This document shows positions 22,143 to 33,700 of a DNA stretch of 64,000 nucleotides, in pieces. Numbering within the stretch: the stretch's first letter is position 1; every line of letters starts with the position of its first letter. Source of the stretch: Lepturacanthus savala (lineage: Eukaryota > Chordata > Actinopteri > Scombriformes > Trichiuridae); contig CM060470.1 in the NCBI GenBank assembly GCA_030544235.1, positions 24,296,098 to 24,360,097 on the forward strand, read 5' to 3'. Under the pieces are notes generated by a model. It ran no database searches, was not told the origin of the DNA, and saw nothing but the letters and a program-made list of their open reading frames with translations. The position numbers were made by a program, and so were the translations under genes.

Positions 22143-24057
22143 TGTGTAATACATCATCAGTACACTACTACTACTGCTAAATATGGTCTGCCTAGATAGG
22201 ATGCTTAGCCAATAATAATTAAGATGTGCATTTATTTCGCATTCATTAAGAAATGTAATAAAAGGCTATGTTCCATAGCATTTTTAAGAGGTAAAAAATT
22301 CCGAAAAGTGTATTATTATAACTCTATATAAATATATCTTACATTTACTAAAATATACAGTTCCCACATTTGAAATATGTATGTTGTTTTGGGGGATGTT
22401 GGAGTTTAAAGCAGTGGAAAAAGTATGTTGATGACCATTTCCAATACATGTTCCATTCATAGAGAATGGTGCTGTTGTGAGCATGTAAATGTCCAATCCT
22501 CAAATATAAGAACAAAATACAGCAAAACAAAACATCAGGGCTAATACTGTGTATTTGATTTATAATAACTGGCTTGGAAAATTGTAAAATCTAGACATGT
22601 TGGATACTGGTATACTATATGTTCTCCATGATTTTTGGCATTGTCTATAATATATTTTTTTTGTAGCAAGATGTTCTGGCAGTCTCTCTTTCCCTCTATT
22701 TTTTTTTTACCTCAAGCCATTTTTTTTAGTTCTGATTTTCAGAAGTCAGTTGCTGTAGCCTAGTTTGCCTAAAAAGAGTTCAAAATACTTCCTTAAACAC
22801 TGCATGCATACTATTTTCCCAGCTGGCATAGCCGTCCATGTCTTGTGTATTCTAAGCATGTGGCTCATGACACCAGAGAACCCGGCTTTTGACAACACCT
22901 GGCTCGTATTTAACTGGCCTATAAATAGATTCCCGCTCCAAATGCTAACCACCTGGATAGGGTCAAACCACTGTCACATGCATCCTGTCCATTTTAGTGC
23001 TTGCTAGTAAGTACAATGTGCAATATGACAATTATGGTAGGTTATGTAGCACATTACCTCGTTGACATGTATCAAGTAGAGCCTCAACCACACTTAATGA
23101 CTCTTAGAACCATATGGTCCATGAATACTGGGCACACGCATGCAGGTTTTTTGATGTGTACTCCTACACCACTTACTAATGTAAGTTAAGTAAAAAAAAA
23201 ATAACTGCATTTACTTTGAGTGAATTTTAATCATCTTGTAATGGTTTTACTGCTTAGTCCTGTATAACTGATGGGTTTGGGTGGCCTCACTTACACATGA
23301 AATGTCTGTGTTTGGTTTTCAGTAATTACTTTTGCATGACTTGGTCACAGGTGTCAGACAGAGACTTTTGGTAAATGTTTGGCATGGTCGAGTAAGCAAA
23401 GTTTCAGGGCCTACCTGGAATAGTTCAGACTTTAAATAGTGGCAGGGCGTTGCCTGTTTCCTCTGCCGGCTCACTTGATGCAAGCACACGTGAACTGATG
23501 AATTTCAAGTTGACTGGAAATTATGAAGACTTAGAGAAAATAAGAGCAATTTTGCAGTAATTGCCATCGAGCTGTTAGGTCTTCCAGTGCAACGGCTCTT
23601 GCGTGTTGGGAGTGTGACTGTGGTGGGAGGCAGGTATTTTTAGAATCAAACTCCTCTGTTCCAGTGGCATGGCACTCAAGCAAAACATACCTTCGGTGTT
23701 GTGCTTTCCTCCTTAAGACAAGTACTTTCCCTTCTATGTTTTGTGCCTTGGGCTGGCTGCCAAGCCTTTGGCTATACAAAGGGTCACTGAGCAGGAGCTT
23801 TTAATAGAACTAGCTTTTGCTGACTCAAAAAGCATAGCATCAAACCCACTGTGTATGGTATCTGATGGAACTACAATCCCTTCAGTTAGGTTGATAAAAA
23901 AAAAAGAATTTGTGTATCAACCCACAGGATGCAGTCCACTTGTTGCAATTAACAACTATCTGCATATTGATTTATTGATATTTATTAGGCATTTGTCCCT
24001 TTTTCTTTGATAAAATCATTGCTTGAAGAGAAAACTTTGAATATGTGTATAATGAGA
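22143..24057. other. No gene seen
   Basis: AT-rich DNA with short frames only. No exon-like block, repeat end or RNA gene was recognised. Confidence 0.5.
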
Positions 24058-24065
24058 CTTAATTG

Positions 24066-24355
24066 CAGAGGTGGGAGGTAACAGTAAATGCATTTACATA
24101 TGTATTTATGTACTATTTTGAGATATTTGAGAAATTCCACTACATTTCAGAGGGAAATATTGTCCTGTCTATGCCACTACATTTATTTGATAGCTTTACT
24201 TAAATTTCCAATGAATATTTTAATTAATCTTCAATACAGGAGTTTTCTGTTGTATTTTTTGACAACAGTTTTTAAAAAAGTTTCAGTTTTACTCAAAGAC
24301 TAAAGAACTAAAGAATCTCTTTACTTGAAGATCTTAAGTACTTTGTCCACCAATG
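24066..24355 (+). mobile_element. hAT-like GTACTTTTACTT family, complete 290-bp copy with 8-bp duplication
   Basis: It starts CAGAGGTGGGAGGTAAC and ends CTTTGTCCACCAATG. The flanks are CTTAATTG (24058-24065) and TTTAATTG (24356-24363), an 8-bp duplication with one change. An 8-bp target duplication with CAG...CTG-like ends is the hAT hallmark. Family words in between include CCACTACATTTCAGAGGG and ATTTGATAGCTTTACTT. Confidence 0.8.
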
Positions 24356-24710
24356 TTTAATTGGCATTATCACAGCTATACATACAGTCACAGCATAAAA
24401 TGTAAGGCATAAACTTTTTTTTTCTGGCAACAGTTGGCATTTTTAAAGGTATTTTTGTGATCTCCCTGAATTGTATATACTCTCAATTGTTTGAAGGCTA
24501 CTCCTATCTCTTGAAGCGAAAATAAAAATGCCCACCGACCTTTAAGACTTACAGATAAATGTACACATAAGCTAACATATTCTACACATACAGCTGTCTG
24601 TGTTAGATGTTCCATGACAACTAGGAGATGACAGGAATTTTCAGACTACAGATTAACTCACAATCCTACTGAAAGCTGTCATGTCACTACAATACCTACT
24701 TATTTGATGT

Positions 24711-24712
<2 letters not shown>

Positions 24713-24760
<48 letters not shown>
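24713..24760. repeat. (AC)24 microsatellite
   Basis: An uninterrupted AC dinucleotide run of 48 bp. Confidence 0.98.
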
Positions 24761-24762
<2 letters not shown>

Positions 24763-24763
24763 C

Positions 24764-26715
24764 TTTTGTTAAATAGAGTTGAGATAATCCATTACAGTCA
24801 AACATGTGATTAAAGACATATGTACCATTATGAAGAGGCTATTGGGCAGATGTACACCTACACCCGCCCATTCATGCATAAAACACACCCCACTTACATT
24901 CCTTCCCACATTGAAACACACGCGACAGGTCAGTTATGTGCTTTGCGAATGATTCCCCCACTCCCTCACATGTCTGACTACACTCCGTCTCTTACACTAT
25001 TTCTTCACAGATAAATATATACACACATAATACTTATCATAACCCAAATGATGTTATGTGGTTAAATTTTGTGACTCACCCTGAAGTCATTTCAGAGAAC
25101 CAGCATATTCTTGAGCTGCATTAAAGTCAACCTGAAACAGCATCTTACCGGTATGAATATTATACAGGTGGAAGAAAATGTTGACAGGATATCATTGATT
25201 GAAATTGCTCTTGGCATGATGACAAAATTCTTTTGATTCAATTTGTTTTAAAACAAAAAGAAAATGTGATTTTTTTAATATAAAAATACAAAGACATTTT
25301 TCCATTTTTTTAACAAATATGGTAAGATAAGTAAATAATGAGTAGGAATGTGATCTAAAAGGATTATTTATTTATTTTTTTATTTCAAGTGGATTTTAAT
25401 AACATTATGTATATAAACATTTGCTGTCACTTTGTCCCAAAAAATGCACACATACAACTGATTATCATCAGTTGTATATTAAATATCACTTTATACAACT
25501 TAATTTCATTGTTTTTAAGTTTTGTTTTGTTTATAACTTTACACTCATCAAGAGTAGATACAGTGAAAGCAGTGTGATTCCAATGCCAATATGAGCACCC
25601 TTGTTTGCAGATGATCATATAGTGATTAATGTGTGTCCTCCACCTGTGGGCTCCACAGCCAAAATGAGTCTGAGTTGAGTAATGAGTTTGAGGCAGCTTC
25701 AACCATCTGTCAGGCAGCTCCATGGAAATGTGCTCTGACAGGACTCTGTACATGACTTATACAAGTACTCACATGTCTATTTGAGCATGTATGTGTCTGT
25801 GTGTGGTTAGAAGAAATAGGACAGTGATCAATTTGTAATCTGATTGGTCCAAACAAATGTCTTGCACTTCCATGCACACCTGGGGCCAAATGTAAACAAT
25901 GTAAATAAAACTCTAAAACTGTGTGTACTTGGGTGTAGTAACCTGCGCATACATGAAATATGCCTATATGTTTTTTTTTAATCTGATTTATAAAACTCCA
26001 CATACATCTATTCCCACATGTGTTTTACTCATTTATCTCAGTCATCTTGAAGTTGGCCACAAAAGCACAAACATTCTGACCAACACACAACCCTCCTGCT
26101 TGGCTTGCATATATTGACCAGTTTTTAGTTTACTTTCAAGCTGATCCGATTTTTTTTTTATCCCGATACTGATGATGTTGAGTATCTGCTGAACACTGCT
26201 GTTTGAACAAATTATTAATGAAGGACATGATCGAAGTGCGAAGTTTGAATTGCTTGAAATACTTCCGCTCACTGTTTTTTGTGTGGTTGGAAAGATTTGG
26301 TAAAAATATACAGACCACATATACAGTATGTTGTTAAATTGGTGAAATATGTCTTAGTCTTGTAATGCTTTTTTTAAACTCATTTTTAGGAAGGTTGCTA
26401 ATTATATTATTACTAATATTAACACACAATACATAATGATACATTATTATATTATCTGTATTCTTTTCATAGTGGTTCCCTCATGCCAAAAATAAAGCTG
26501 TGAGCACTAATTAAGAAAACCTTAACATTAAAGTTATTAAACTAATATTAATTGCATTTTCAAATTAGTGATTTGAAAGTGCAAAGCAACGGTATGAATG
26601 ATAATGCTTGCATTATTATTGTAATCATGTAATAAGTGAGCAATTGTCCTGTCAATTACATTCATAATGAGGTTGAGTATTATGAATGAAACTAATGAAC
26701 TTATGAAAACTACCA
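24764..26715. other. No gene seen; holds one GGGGCCAAATG-type repeat fragment
   Basis: Apart from the repeat fragment at 25878-26060, the stretch has T- and A-rich tracts near 25240-25390 and short frames without recognisable features. Confidence 0.5.
25878..26060 (+). repeat. Teleost interspersed repeat, GGGGCCAAATGTA type
   Basis: CCTGGGGCCAAATGTAAAC, then AAAACTGTGTGTACTTG, then GATTTATAAAACTCC parallels, in the same order, a segment on the minus strand at about 55890-56082 (CCTGGGGCCAGATGCATAAC, AAAACTGTGTGCACGC, GATTTATAAAGCC). The two copies have diverged strongly. Class unknown to me; no coding sequence. Confidence 0.5.
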
Positions 26716-26727
26716 TTGATACAACTT

Positions 26728-27092
26728 CAGTCAGTCATTTTCTATACCTGCTTATTCCTCATTAGGGTCGCAGGGGTCTGCTGGAGCCTATCCCAGCACG
26801 TTACGGCGAGAGGCAGGGATACACCCCAGATGGTCGCCAGCCAATCGTGGGGCACACACACCATTCACTCACACACTCACACCTACGGGCAATTTAGAGT
26901 CGCCAATTAACCTGAGCATGTTTTTGGACTGTGGGAGGAAGCCGGAGTACCCGGTGAAAACCCACGCAGACACAGGGAGAACATGCAAACTCCACACAGA
27001 AAGGTCCCAGACCCAGGACGCAAGGTGGTCTTGAACCTGCGACCTTCTTGCTGTGAGGCAACAGCGCTAACCCCTGCTCTACCGTGTCGCCC
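26728..27092 (-). mobile_element. V-SINE (DANA/Mermaid type), full length, minus strand
   Basis: Read on the minus strand, it starts GGGCGACACGGTAGAGCAGG. This contains a Pol III A box (TAGAGCAGGGG), followed by a B box (GGTTCAAGACC) in the tRNA-related head. The central V domain (TGTGGAGTTTGCATGTTCTC, then CCACAGTCCAAAAACATGC) and a tail ending in ACTGACTG follow. Perfect 12-bp flanking duplications TTGATACAACTT lie at 26716-26727 and 27093-27104, so this is a fairly young retrotransposed copy. It encodes no protein and depended on a partner LINE. Length 365 bp. Confidence 0.93.
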
Positions 27093-27209
27093 TTGATACA
27101 ACTTACACTAGTGAAATTATAAAATTGTTTCAAAATACCATTTTATGCATGATGTCAACATAACTGTTTGAGTACCAGCCACAAAAAAACAGCAATTGAG
27201 TCCTGTTCA

Positions 27210-27800
27210 GATAATCCAACCTGGCCAAGAGGAAAAAGACGAAAACTGCTTACTTCCCGAAACACCTCCATGACATGTGAAATGAGAGAGAAATGAAACC
27301 AGAAAAGAGCTAGAGATGTTAAAAAATATATATAAAAGATAAAAATACAAAACCTCTGTGATTTTCACAAGAGAACAGTAACTAGCCAGAACACTGTATA
27401 CAGCATTGCACTGTTGAACCATGATGTACTTCATCAAGACGTTTAGAAGCTCAATTAACTGTTGAGTACAGAAAGACATAACCATGACAGTGAGAGCAAT
27501 GGGAGAGTCCAACTTGGCCAACAGCTGGATGAAGGAAAGTAGTCTTGGAGAGAGAAAAGGAAACAAGAAAAGAGCTGGAGAAGTTGTCTCTGTGCACTTG
27601 GCAGATAGATGACTCCTCAAAGCCACCAAGAGAAACGCAAGAGAACATGAGCTAGACAATACTCAGCAGAGGCCTCGTCTGACTGTACTGCTCTAAAGAC
27701 CTTCAGTAGGTCAAAGAACTGTTGAGTAGAGCGAGGGCCAACTACTCCCTTCTGCGAGAAACTGGAGAATCTGACTTGGCCAAGAGTTGAATGAAACAAA
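27210..27800. repeat. Diverged tandem repeat of about 260-290 bp, roughly three copies
   Basis: The phrase (A/G)ACTTGGCCAA.AG.TG.ATGAA occurs at about 27514 and 27774, with an earlier relative at about 27221 (ACCTGGCCAAGAGGAAAAAG). AACTGTTGAGTA occurs at about 27459 and 27719, 260 bp apart. AGAAAAGAGCT(A/G)GAGA occurs at about 27302 and 27566. On the minus strand one frame runs 150 codons through this region (27207-27659), with short hydrophobic and Ser/Phe-rich stretches. I recognise no family, and the repeat structure rather than selection may keep it open. Confidence 0.6.
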
Positions 27801-28217
27801 AAATTTGAAATTTTACCATTATGCTAAATTAATCTACATGCCATTATGTAACTATTGACTTAATTAAAATTAAAATTAAAAAAAACATTTTAAAAGTAAT
27901 GTCAAATATCAGATGTGGAACAGAAAAATGTGCTCTGTAGAGTGTTGAGAAACAAACAAGCTAGCCTATTATTTTTGCTTGTATTTATTATATTCAAGAA
28001 GTTTCTTTAATTTATGATGATATTTTTTTCTGCACCATTTCATGTACAGGTCCTTCTCAAAATATTAGCATATTGTGATAAAGTTCATTCTTTTCCCTAA
28101 TGTAATGAAACTTGAATGAAACTAACGTAATTAAACTTTCATATATTTTAGATCCATTGCACACCAACTGAAATATTTCAGGTCTTTTATTGTTTTAATA
28201 CTGATAATTTTGGCATA

Positions 28218-28581
28218 GGGCGACACGGTGGTGCAGGGGTTAGCCCTGTTGCTTCACAGCAAGAAGGTCGCAGGTTCAAGACCTCCTTGGTCCTGGGTCT
28301 GGGACCTTTCTGTGTGGAGTTTGCATGTTCTCCCCGTGTCTGCGTGGGTTTTCACCAGGTACTCCGGCTTCCTCCCACAGTCCAAAAACATGCTCAGGTT
28401 AATTGGTGACTCTAAATTGCCCGTAGGTGTGAGTGTGTGAGTGAATGGTGTGTGCGCCCCACGATTGGCTGGCGACCATCTGGGGTGTATCCCTGCCTCT
28501 CGCCGTAATGCGCTGGGATAGGCTCCAGCAGACCCCTGCGACCCTAATGAGGAATAAGCAGGTATAGAAACTGACTGACTG
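28218..28581 (+). mobile_element. V-SINE (DANA/Mermaid type) inserted in the left arm of the Tc1 element
   Basis: It starts GGGCGACACGGTGGTGCAGG. The B box GGTTCAAGACC, the V domain (TGTGGAGTTTGCATGTTCTC) and the tail ending ACTGACTG are all present. It is flanked by an 11-bp duplication ATTTTGGCATA at 28207-28217 and 28582-28592; the undisturbed Tc1 arm reads through this word once, as the mirrored right arm shows. It is close in sequence to the minus-strand copy at 26728, only about 1.1 kb away. Confidence 0.93.
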
Positions 28582-28766
28582 ATTTTGGCATACAGCTCAT
28601 GAAAACCCAAAATTCCTATCTCAAAAAATGAGCATATTATGAAAAGTTACTCTAAACGAGCTATTAACCTAATCGAATGAATCAACGAGTTAACTCTAAA
28701 CACCTGCAAAAGATTCCTGAGGTTTTTAAAAACTCCCAGCCGGGTTCATTACTCAAAACCGCAATC

Positions 28767-29942
28767 ATGGGTAAGACTGCCGATCTGACTGCTGTCCAGA
28801 AGGCCATCATTGACACCCTCAAGCAAGAGGGTAGGACACAAAAAGAAATTTCTGAAGGAATAGGCTGTTCCCAGAGTGCTGTATCAAGGCACCTCAGTGG
28901 GAAGTCTGTGGGAAGGAAAAAGTGTGGCAGAAAACGCTGCACAACGAGAAGAGGTGGCCGGACCCTGAGGAAGATTGTGGAGAAGGGCCGATTCCAGACC
29001 TTGGGGGACCTGCGGAAGCAGTGGACTGAGTCTGGAGCAGAAGTATCCAGAGCCACCGTGCACAGGTGTGTACAGGAAATGGGCTACAGGTGCTGCATTC
29101 CCCAGGTCAAGCCACTTTTGAACTAGAAACAGCAGCAGAAGTGCCTGACCTGGGCTACAGAGAAGCAGCACTTAGCATATAGCATCTCACACATTCAATG
29201 AAAATAACAAATAAAATAAATAAATAATGGTGAGGGGATATTAGAACACTAAATGTAAAAGGATAAATGAAAATTATGAGCCTTCACTACACTCTGTATC
29301 AGCAACCAATCAATTAAGAGTTATGCAATTGGAATCTGCTGACCTCTGTTTTCATTCTTTAGCTTTATAGACTAAATTTGCATTGAAATTGTGGTTGAAA
29401 TCGAAATCGCAATATTTGCCAGAAAAATCTAAATTCAATTTTTTCTTAAAATCCTTCAGCCCTAGTCTGGAGGAAGACTGCAAGTCCAGTGTCAAGTACC
29501 CAAAGTCAGTGATGGTCTGGGGTCCCATGTCAGCTGCTGGTGTTGGTCCACTGTGTTTTATCAAGGGCAGGGTCAATGCAGCTATCAGGAGATTTTGGAG
29601 CACTTCATGTTTCCATCTGCTGATGAACTTTATGGAGATGGAGATTTCATTTTTCAGCACGACCTGGCACCTGCTCACAGTACCAAAACCACCGGTAAAT
29701 GGTTCACTGACCATGGTATTACTGGGCTCAATTGGCCTGCCAACTCTCCTGACCTGAACCCCATAGAGAATCTGGGGGATATTGTGTAGAGAAAGTTGAG
29801 AGACCCCAGACCCAACACCGTGGATGAGCTTAAGGCTGCTATCGAAGCATCCTGGGCCTCCATAACACCTCAGCAGTGCTACAGACTGATTGCCTCCATG
29901 CCACGCAGCAGTCATTTCTGCAAAAGGATTACCGACGCATAA
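28767..29942 (+). pseudogene. Tc1 transposase, broken
   Basis: The start MGKTADLTAVQKAI at 28767 is the usual family start; 30 upstream codons in frame belong to the inverted repeat. Residues 1-119 hold the bipartite DNA-binding region: a first helix-turn-helix (KEISEGIGCSQSAVSRHL), the basic linker GRKKCGRKRCTTRR and a second helix-turn-helix ending VQEMGYRC. A TAG stop follows at 29124. The frame resumes (KQQQKCLTWATEKQH) up to about 29171. A foreign segment then replaces the region with the first catalytic Asp (the family's FSDES word). The catalytic core returns at about 29464 (SVMVWGPMSAAGVGPLCF), shifts frame near 29583, and shows FIFQHDLAPAH with the second Asp and NSPDLNPIENL with the Glu. 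Another stop (TAG, 29787) precedes the C-terminal end SMPRSSHFCKRITDA, with TAA at 29940. The gene cannot make active enzyme. Confidence 0.95.
29172..29463 (-). mobile_element. Probable hAT-like fragment replacing the middle of the Tc1 transposase
   Basis: This 292-bp segment has no transposase coding. On the minus strand its end reads TAGGGCTGAAGGATTTTAAG followed by repeated ATTGCGATTTCGATTTC-like words. I recognise this as similar to a common teleost hAT-like repeat (TAGGGCTGAACGATT...). The other end (near 29172) lacks a matching terminus and there is no target duplication. Part of the Tc1 gene is also missing, so the insertion was accompanied or followed by a deletion. Confidence 0.5.
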
Positions 29943-30522
29943 CTGAACGTAATTATTTGAAGGCTGACTTTTTTGTATTAAAAACACTTTTCTTTCATTG
30001 GTCGGATGAAATATGCTAATTTTTTGAGATAGGGATTTTTGTTTTTTCTTTACTTTTTTTCCAAAATCATCAATATTAAAACAATAAAAGGCTTGAACTA
30101 CTTCAGTTGGTGTGTAATGAATCTAAAATATATGAAAGTCTAATGTTTATCATTACAGAAAATAATGAACTTTATCACAATATGCTAATTTTTTGAGAAG
30201 GACCTGTACATGTTGATCCTGCTGAATGTTAATATTAAGTGCCTGTGTGAGGTTTGGCACATGTGGCTTCAAACTAGGACTTTCTGTTTTGTTATTACTT
30301 TAGGAAAATGATTGACATACATCCCATATATTGCCATTTAGCCAAAAAATATCAAGATGTGAATTTTAGTCCATATCACCTAGTACTACTATATCCTATA
30401 CTGCCCCATCATTTACTAACCACGAGGTTGAGAGTCACTGATTGGTAGTGTTTTTGTTTGGAAGTACAAAAGTTCAATGTGTGTAAAATTACAACTCCAT
30501 CAATCAGGGTGAACCAGACTGT

Positions 30523-30730
30523 TAGAGCTGCACTGTTTAATTGATTAGTTGCTAGTTTGATAATTGATAAATCGATTTGAGTATTTTTTAGAAGAAATTT
30601 TCTGCTTTCTTCTGGTTTTGGAAAACAATGATCAACATTTTACACCATTTTATAAACCAAATGACTAATCAATTGTTTCAATAATTAATAGATTGACTGA
30701 CAATCAGAATAGTCATTAGTTGCAGCCCTA
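30523..30730. mobile_element. hAT-type MITE, 208 bp
   Basis: Ends are TAGAGCTGCACTGTTTAATT on the left and TAGGGCTGCAACTAATGACT read from the right. Flanks are CAGACTGT (30515-30522) and CAGACTAG (30731-30738), an 8-bp duplication with two changes. Interior words such as AATTGATTAGTTGCTAG and AAATCGATTTG match a widespread teleost hAT-derived MITE. Non-coding. Confidence 0.85.
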
Positions 30731-30738
30731 CAGACTAG

Positions 30739-33700
30739 TAGTTAAATTCAGAGCATAGCTTTCCATAACTACTATTTCTTGTAAGGTCCTCCTCAGATCC
30801 TTTCACAAGATCATTGAGAAATTGTTTTATTTATTTTTTGTTTTTCAGGGGGTCATTGCACTAAAGACATAACTCAGACTTTATTTGGGCAGACTCACTT
30901 TTCAACTCTCTAAGACCCAGGAATTGGCAGAATAGAGGTACACTGGAAGGAATGTTCTCCTTACACATGTTTCTGCCTATAGTAGAGCGGTAAAATGGAA
31001 GAAAGGAATGAACATCAGCCAATGAACCATGGCCCCTGACTCTCAATGCTTCAGTGCGATAGCGTGCACAAAGAATTTATGCATAAACGAGTTAGAGACA
31101 GGGTGGGTCGGGTAGAATATGAATAAATTGACAGACAGACATATGACCTGCGAGGGGCTGTGGAGCCATTTGTACAGCCTCGCCTTTTATTGGTTTCAGT
31201 TTAAGCACAATCTCTGAATCTACACACTGGTCTCATTTAGCCCAACTCATGCTAGGTGTGGCACAGTGGCAGGCGAAAGGAAACCAAAACCAAATGGGCC
31301 CCGGGCTTGGCCCCTTAGCTGAAGCCGCCGTTGGTCCCTCCAGGAGCTGGCTGCTGTCTAGTGGCTGCCCAGGAAGAAAGGAGTGTAAATCAGGCTACAC
31401 AGGCGTGGTCCGCCGCACAGCTCACCACTGCACAGCCAGCCACATTGTAGATTGGCAGAGGGACAGTCAGCAGACACAAGCCTGCTATCCTAATGTGCAG
31501 TGAGGGGTTCACAGGAGGTGGGAGAGGCCAGCTATGTGTGTTACTGTTTCTGAAGGCAGTTGCTCTTAATGAAGAAAGACAACTCTGGCAAAACGGATCA
31601 AGTAAGAGGAGGACATAGAGGGGAAGGGGTAGTAGCAGCACAAGGGCACAGCGAGTGCACTGTGCCAGTACCATTGGAGGTTTGGAGGACTAAGAAAACA
31701 AGCGCCATGACCAAACTTCATGAGGCGAGCAGTGAACATGCAGTCTGGGAGGAGGAGAAGAGGAGGCGACTGAGTGCTCTGCCAGCCCTGAGATTTAAAC
31801 CAGAGCTCTAGAGTTTGTTGACTTTCTCGTAAGACGGCAACAGCCGTGCCAACTCCATTTTAATTCACATGGCTACTTTGCATGAGAGATGGTGAAAGCG
31901 TACCTTTTAGTACTGTGTAAATGAGCCATTTGTTTTAATTTCACAGTTAGTGTGTGTGTGTGCGGTTACATATGTTTATGCTCTTAGATGTGTCAACAAC
32001 ATGAAATTAAAACATCTTTTTGTATGACTAATATAGCACAAACGCCAGCTCCAGAAACATTATACAATGCCTTCTTATTCTCCTGAAGGTTCAGTAGTAT
32101 CAGTTTGATAGACATGCACCACATGTTGTTCATAGTAGTATCTGTTTCCCCAGTGGCTGATATTGCCACCAAGTTTAATTTAAGCAATCGTCTTTACGTC
32201 TGACGTTTTGTAAAGGTCATATGTGGATTCAGAGAAGATAACCAGTTCATGTTGGATGTAGACAAGTGCCTAATAAGATATGCACCAGAGACAATAAAGT
32301 TGTTAGTGCACATTAACTTGACATGCCAGACAGATTGATACACAGAATCAGACGTCTTCCTTGGAAACTGTTTGGAAGTGGCAGGTATTTTCAAAAAATA
32401 AATGTGATTAGAACAACCATCTGTCTATCATGGGTTGGGTGAGCCGTGATGATCATGAGATCATGCAAGACTCATGATCAGCTGATCGATCTGTTCCACA
32501 CATGTGCAATTAACCTTACCTCAACTTAACCTTACCTCAACTTGATTCTATAGGCTGCATCTGTGGTGCTTTCTGGCAGCCACCGGAGGTGATCACGGCC
32601 AGTTTAGTCGATGCTTGTGATTACAACAGATGTACGTTCGAGTAAATAACTACACTAAGCCAATTGACTGTCAAACATGGTGGTTTATCTCAATCTATCT
32701 TATCTTATTTGGTTAAAACTGTTGGAGGTGGAAATTTTATTCTATCACTTCCTCTGACAAATAATTCACCATCCTCCCTACAGAAACTTTGGAAATTGCC
32801 TTTAGAAGAACTCAACCACTGCATTTCCAGTAGGCATACTCAAACACACAGATGCCTTAAAATGGAAAGCAGCAGTTCCACTAAAGCTGGAATGCTTACA
32901 AATTTATCCTTGTGACCACAAATCACTGGTGTATATACAAAGGCCACAACCAGACCCACACACAGCAGTGGGGATGTCACATGGGAGCGTCCTAAGAAAC
33001 TGAAGACAACTAGATGACATCAGTGGGGTCTACCACAAGGCAACTGTGATATGGTGAGTTCAGTTTTATGAAAAATCAGGTTCATTATAGATCTTGTTCA
33101 GCGCAGCCATTTTGACATGAAATTGTAGGTAAAATAAGGTAATGTGTATCTCATTAAGAATCTCTGCCTAAATAAAACCTTCAGAATCTTCATTAATGTC
33201 ATATGACATTTATCAGAAGAATTGTTTTGTATTATTCTGTCTTGTTTTGGCCTCATATACATTCATGTTCATCAACTTTGAATTAGCCTAAAGGTTTCTG
33301 GATGTTAACAGAAATTGTGTGACTGAGGTGGTTTCTACCTACTGAAAAATCTATGGTGGAGGAGGCAGCTTTGCTTATGAGTGTCTTGGCTCAAAGTAGT
33401 TTTTAGCGACAAATCTCGAGAGACTACGAGTTATGCTTTCCGTTGCGCTTTTAAAACTGGCAGCAATGGTTCAGGTTCATCAGTTTTCTCTTCAAAGGCT
33501 GTTCACTCTGTAAATGGAAACTCTGAGAAATTGTTTTTATTGTATAAAAAATTCCTGGCCACTTCATCGCTGACCGTGATGCCCTCTCACATGGACGTTT
33601 ACGATGACACCAGCATGGTTGTCATCTTAAGGAAGGGAGTTTTACATATTATTCTGTCTTGTTACAATTTGGGTGTCTGTTCTATGTCTTTGTGTTCTAG

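Larger units (their letters stand above)
28047..30206 (+). mobile_element. Tc1-like transposon with IR/DR ends, complete but inactive
   Basis: TA duplications at 28045-28046 and 30207-30208 flank terminal repeats that begin CAGGTCCTTCTCAAAATATT on the left and read CAGGTCCTTCTCAAAAAATT from the right. Inner direct repeats CCTATCTCAAAAAATGAGCA (about 28614) and, on the other strand, CCTATCTCAAAAAATTAGCA (about 30013-30034) give the classic IR/DR arrangement in which each end has two transposase sites. The body holds a broken transposase gene. Two later events enlarged it: a V-SINE in the left arm (28218-28581) and a foreign segment replacing the middle of the gene (29172-29463). Subtracting these leaves about 1.5 kb, near the normal size for the group. 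Confidence 0.95.

Noticed and set aside
28218..28300. Possible tRNA gene (A and B boxes)
   Set aside because: The boxes belong to the tRNA-derived head of a V-SINE; there is no cloverleaf with an anticodon arm and the SINE continues into its V domain.
28682..29171. Minus-strand frames of 95 and 124 codons over the Tc1 transposase
   Set aside because: Antisense shadows of the plus-strand helix-turn-helix coding region.
29352..29987. Longest frame in the window (211 codons, minus strand)
   Set aside because: It is the antisense shadow of the Tc1 transposase C-terminal region and of the foreign block; the plus strand gives the real (broken) protein similarity.
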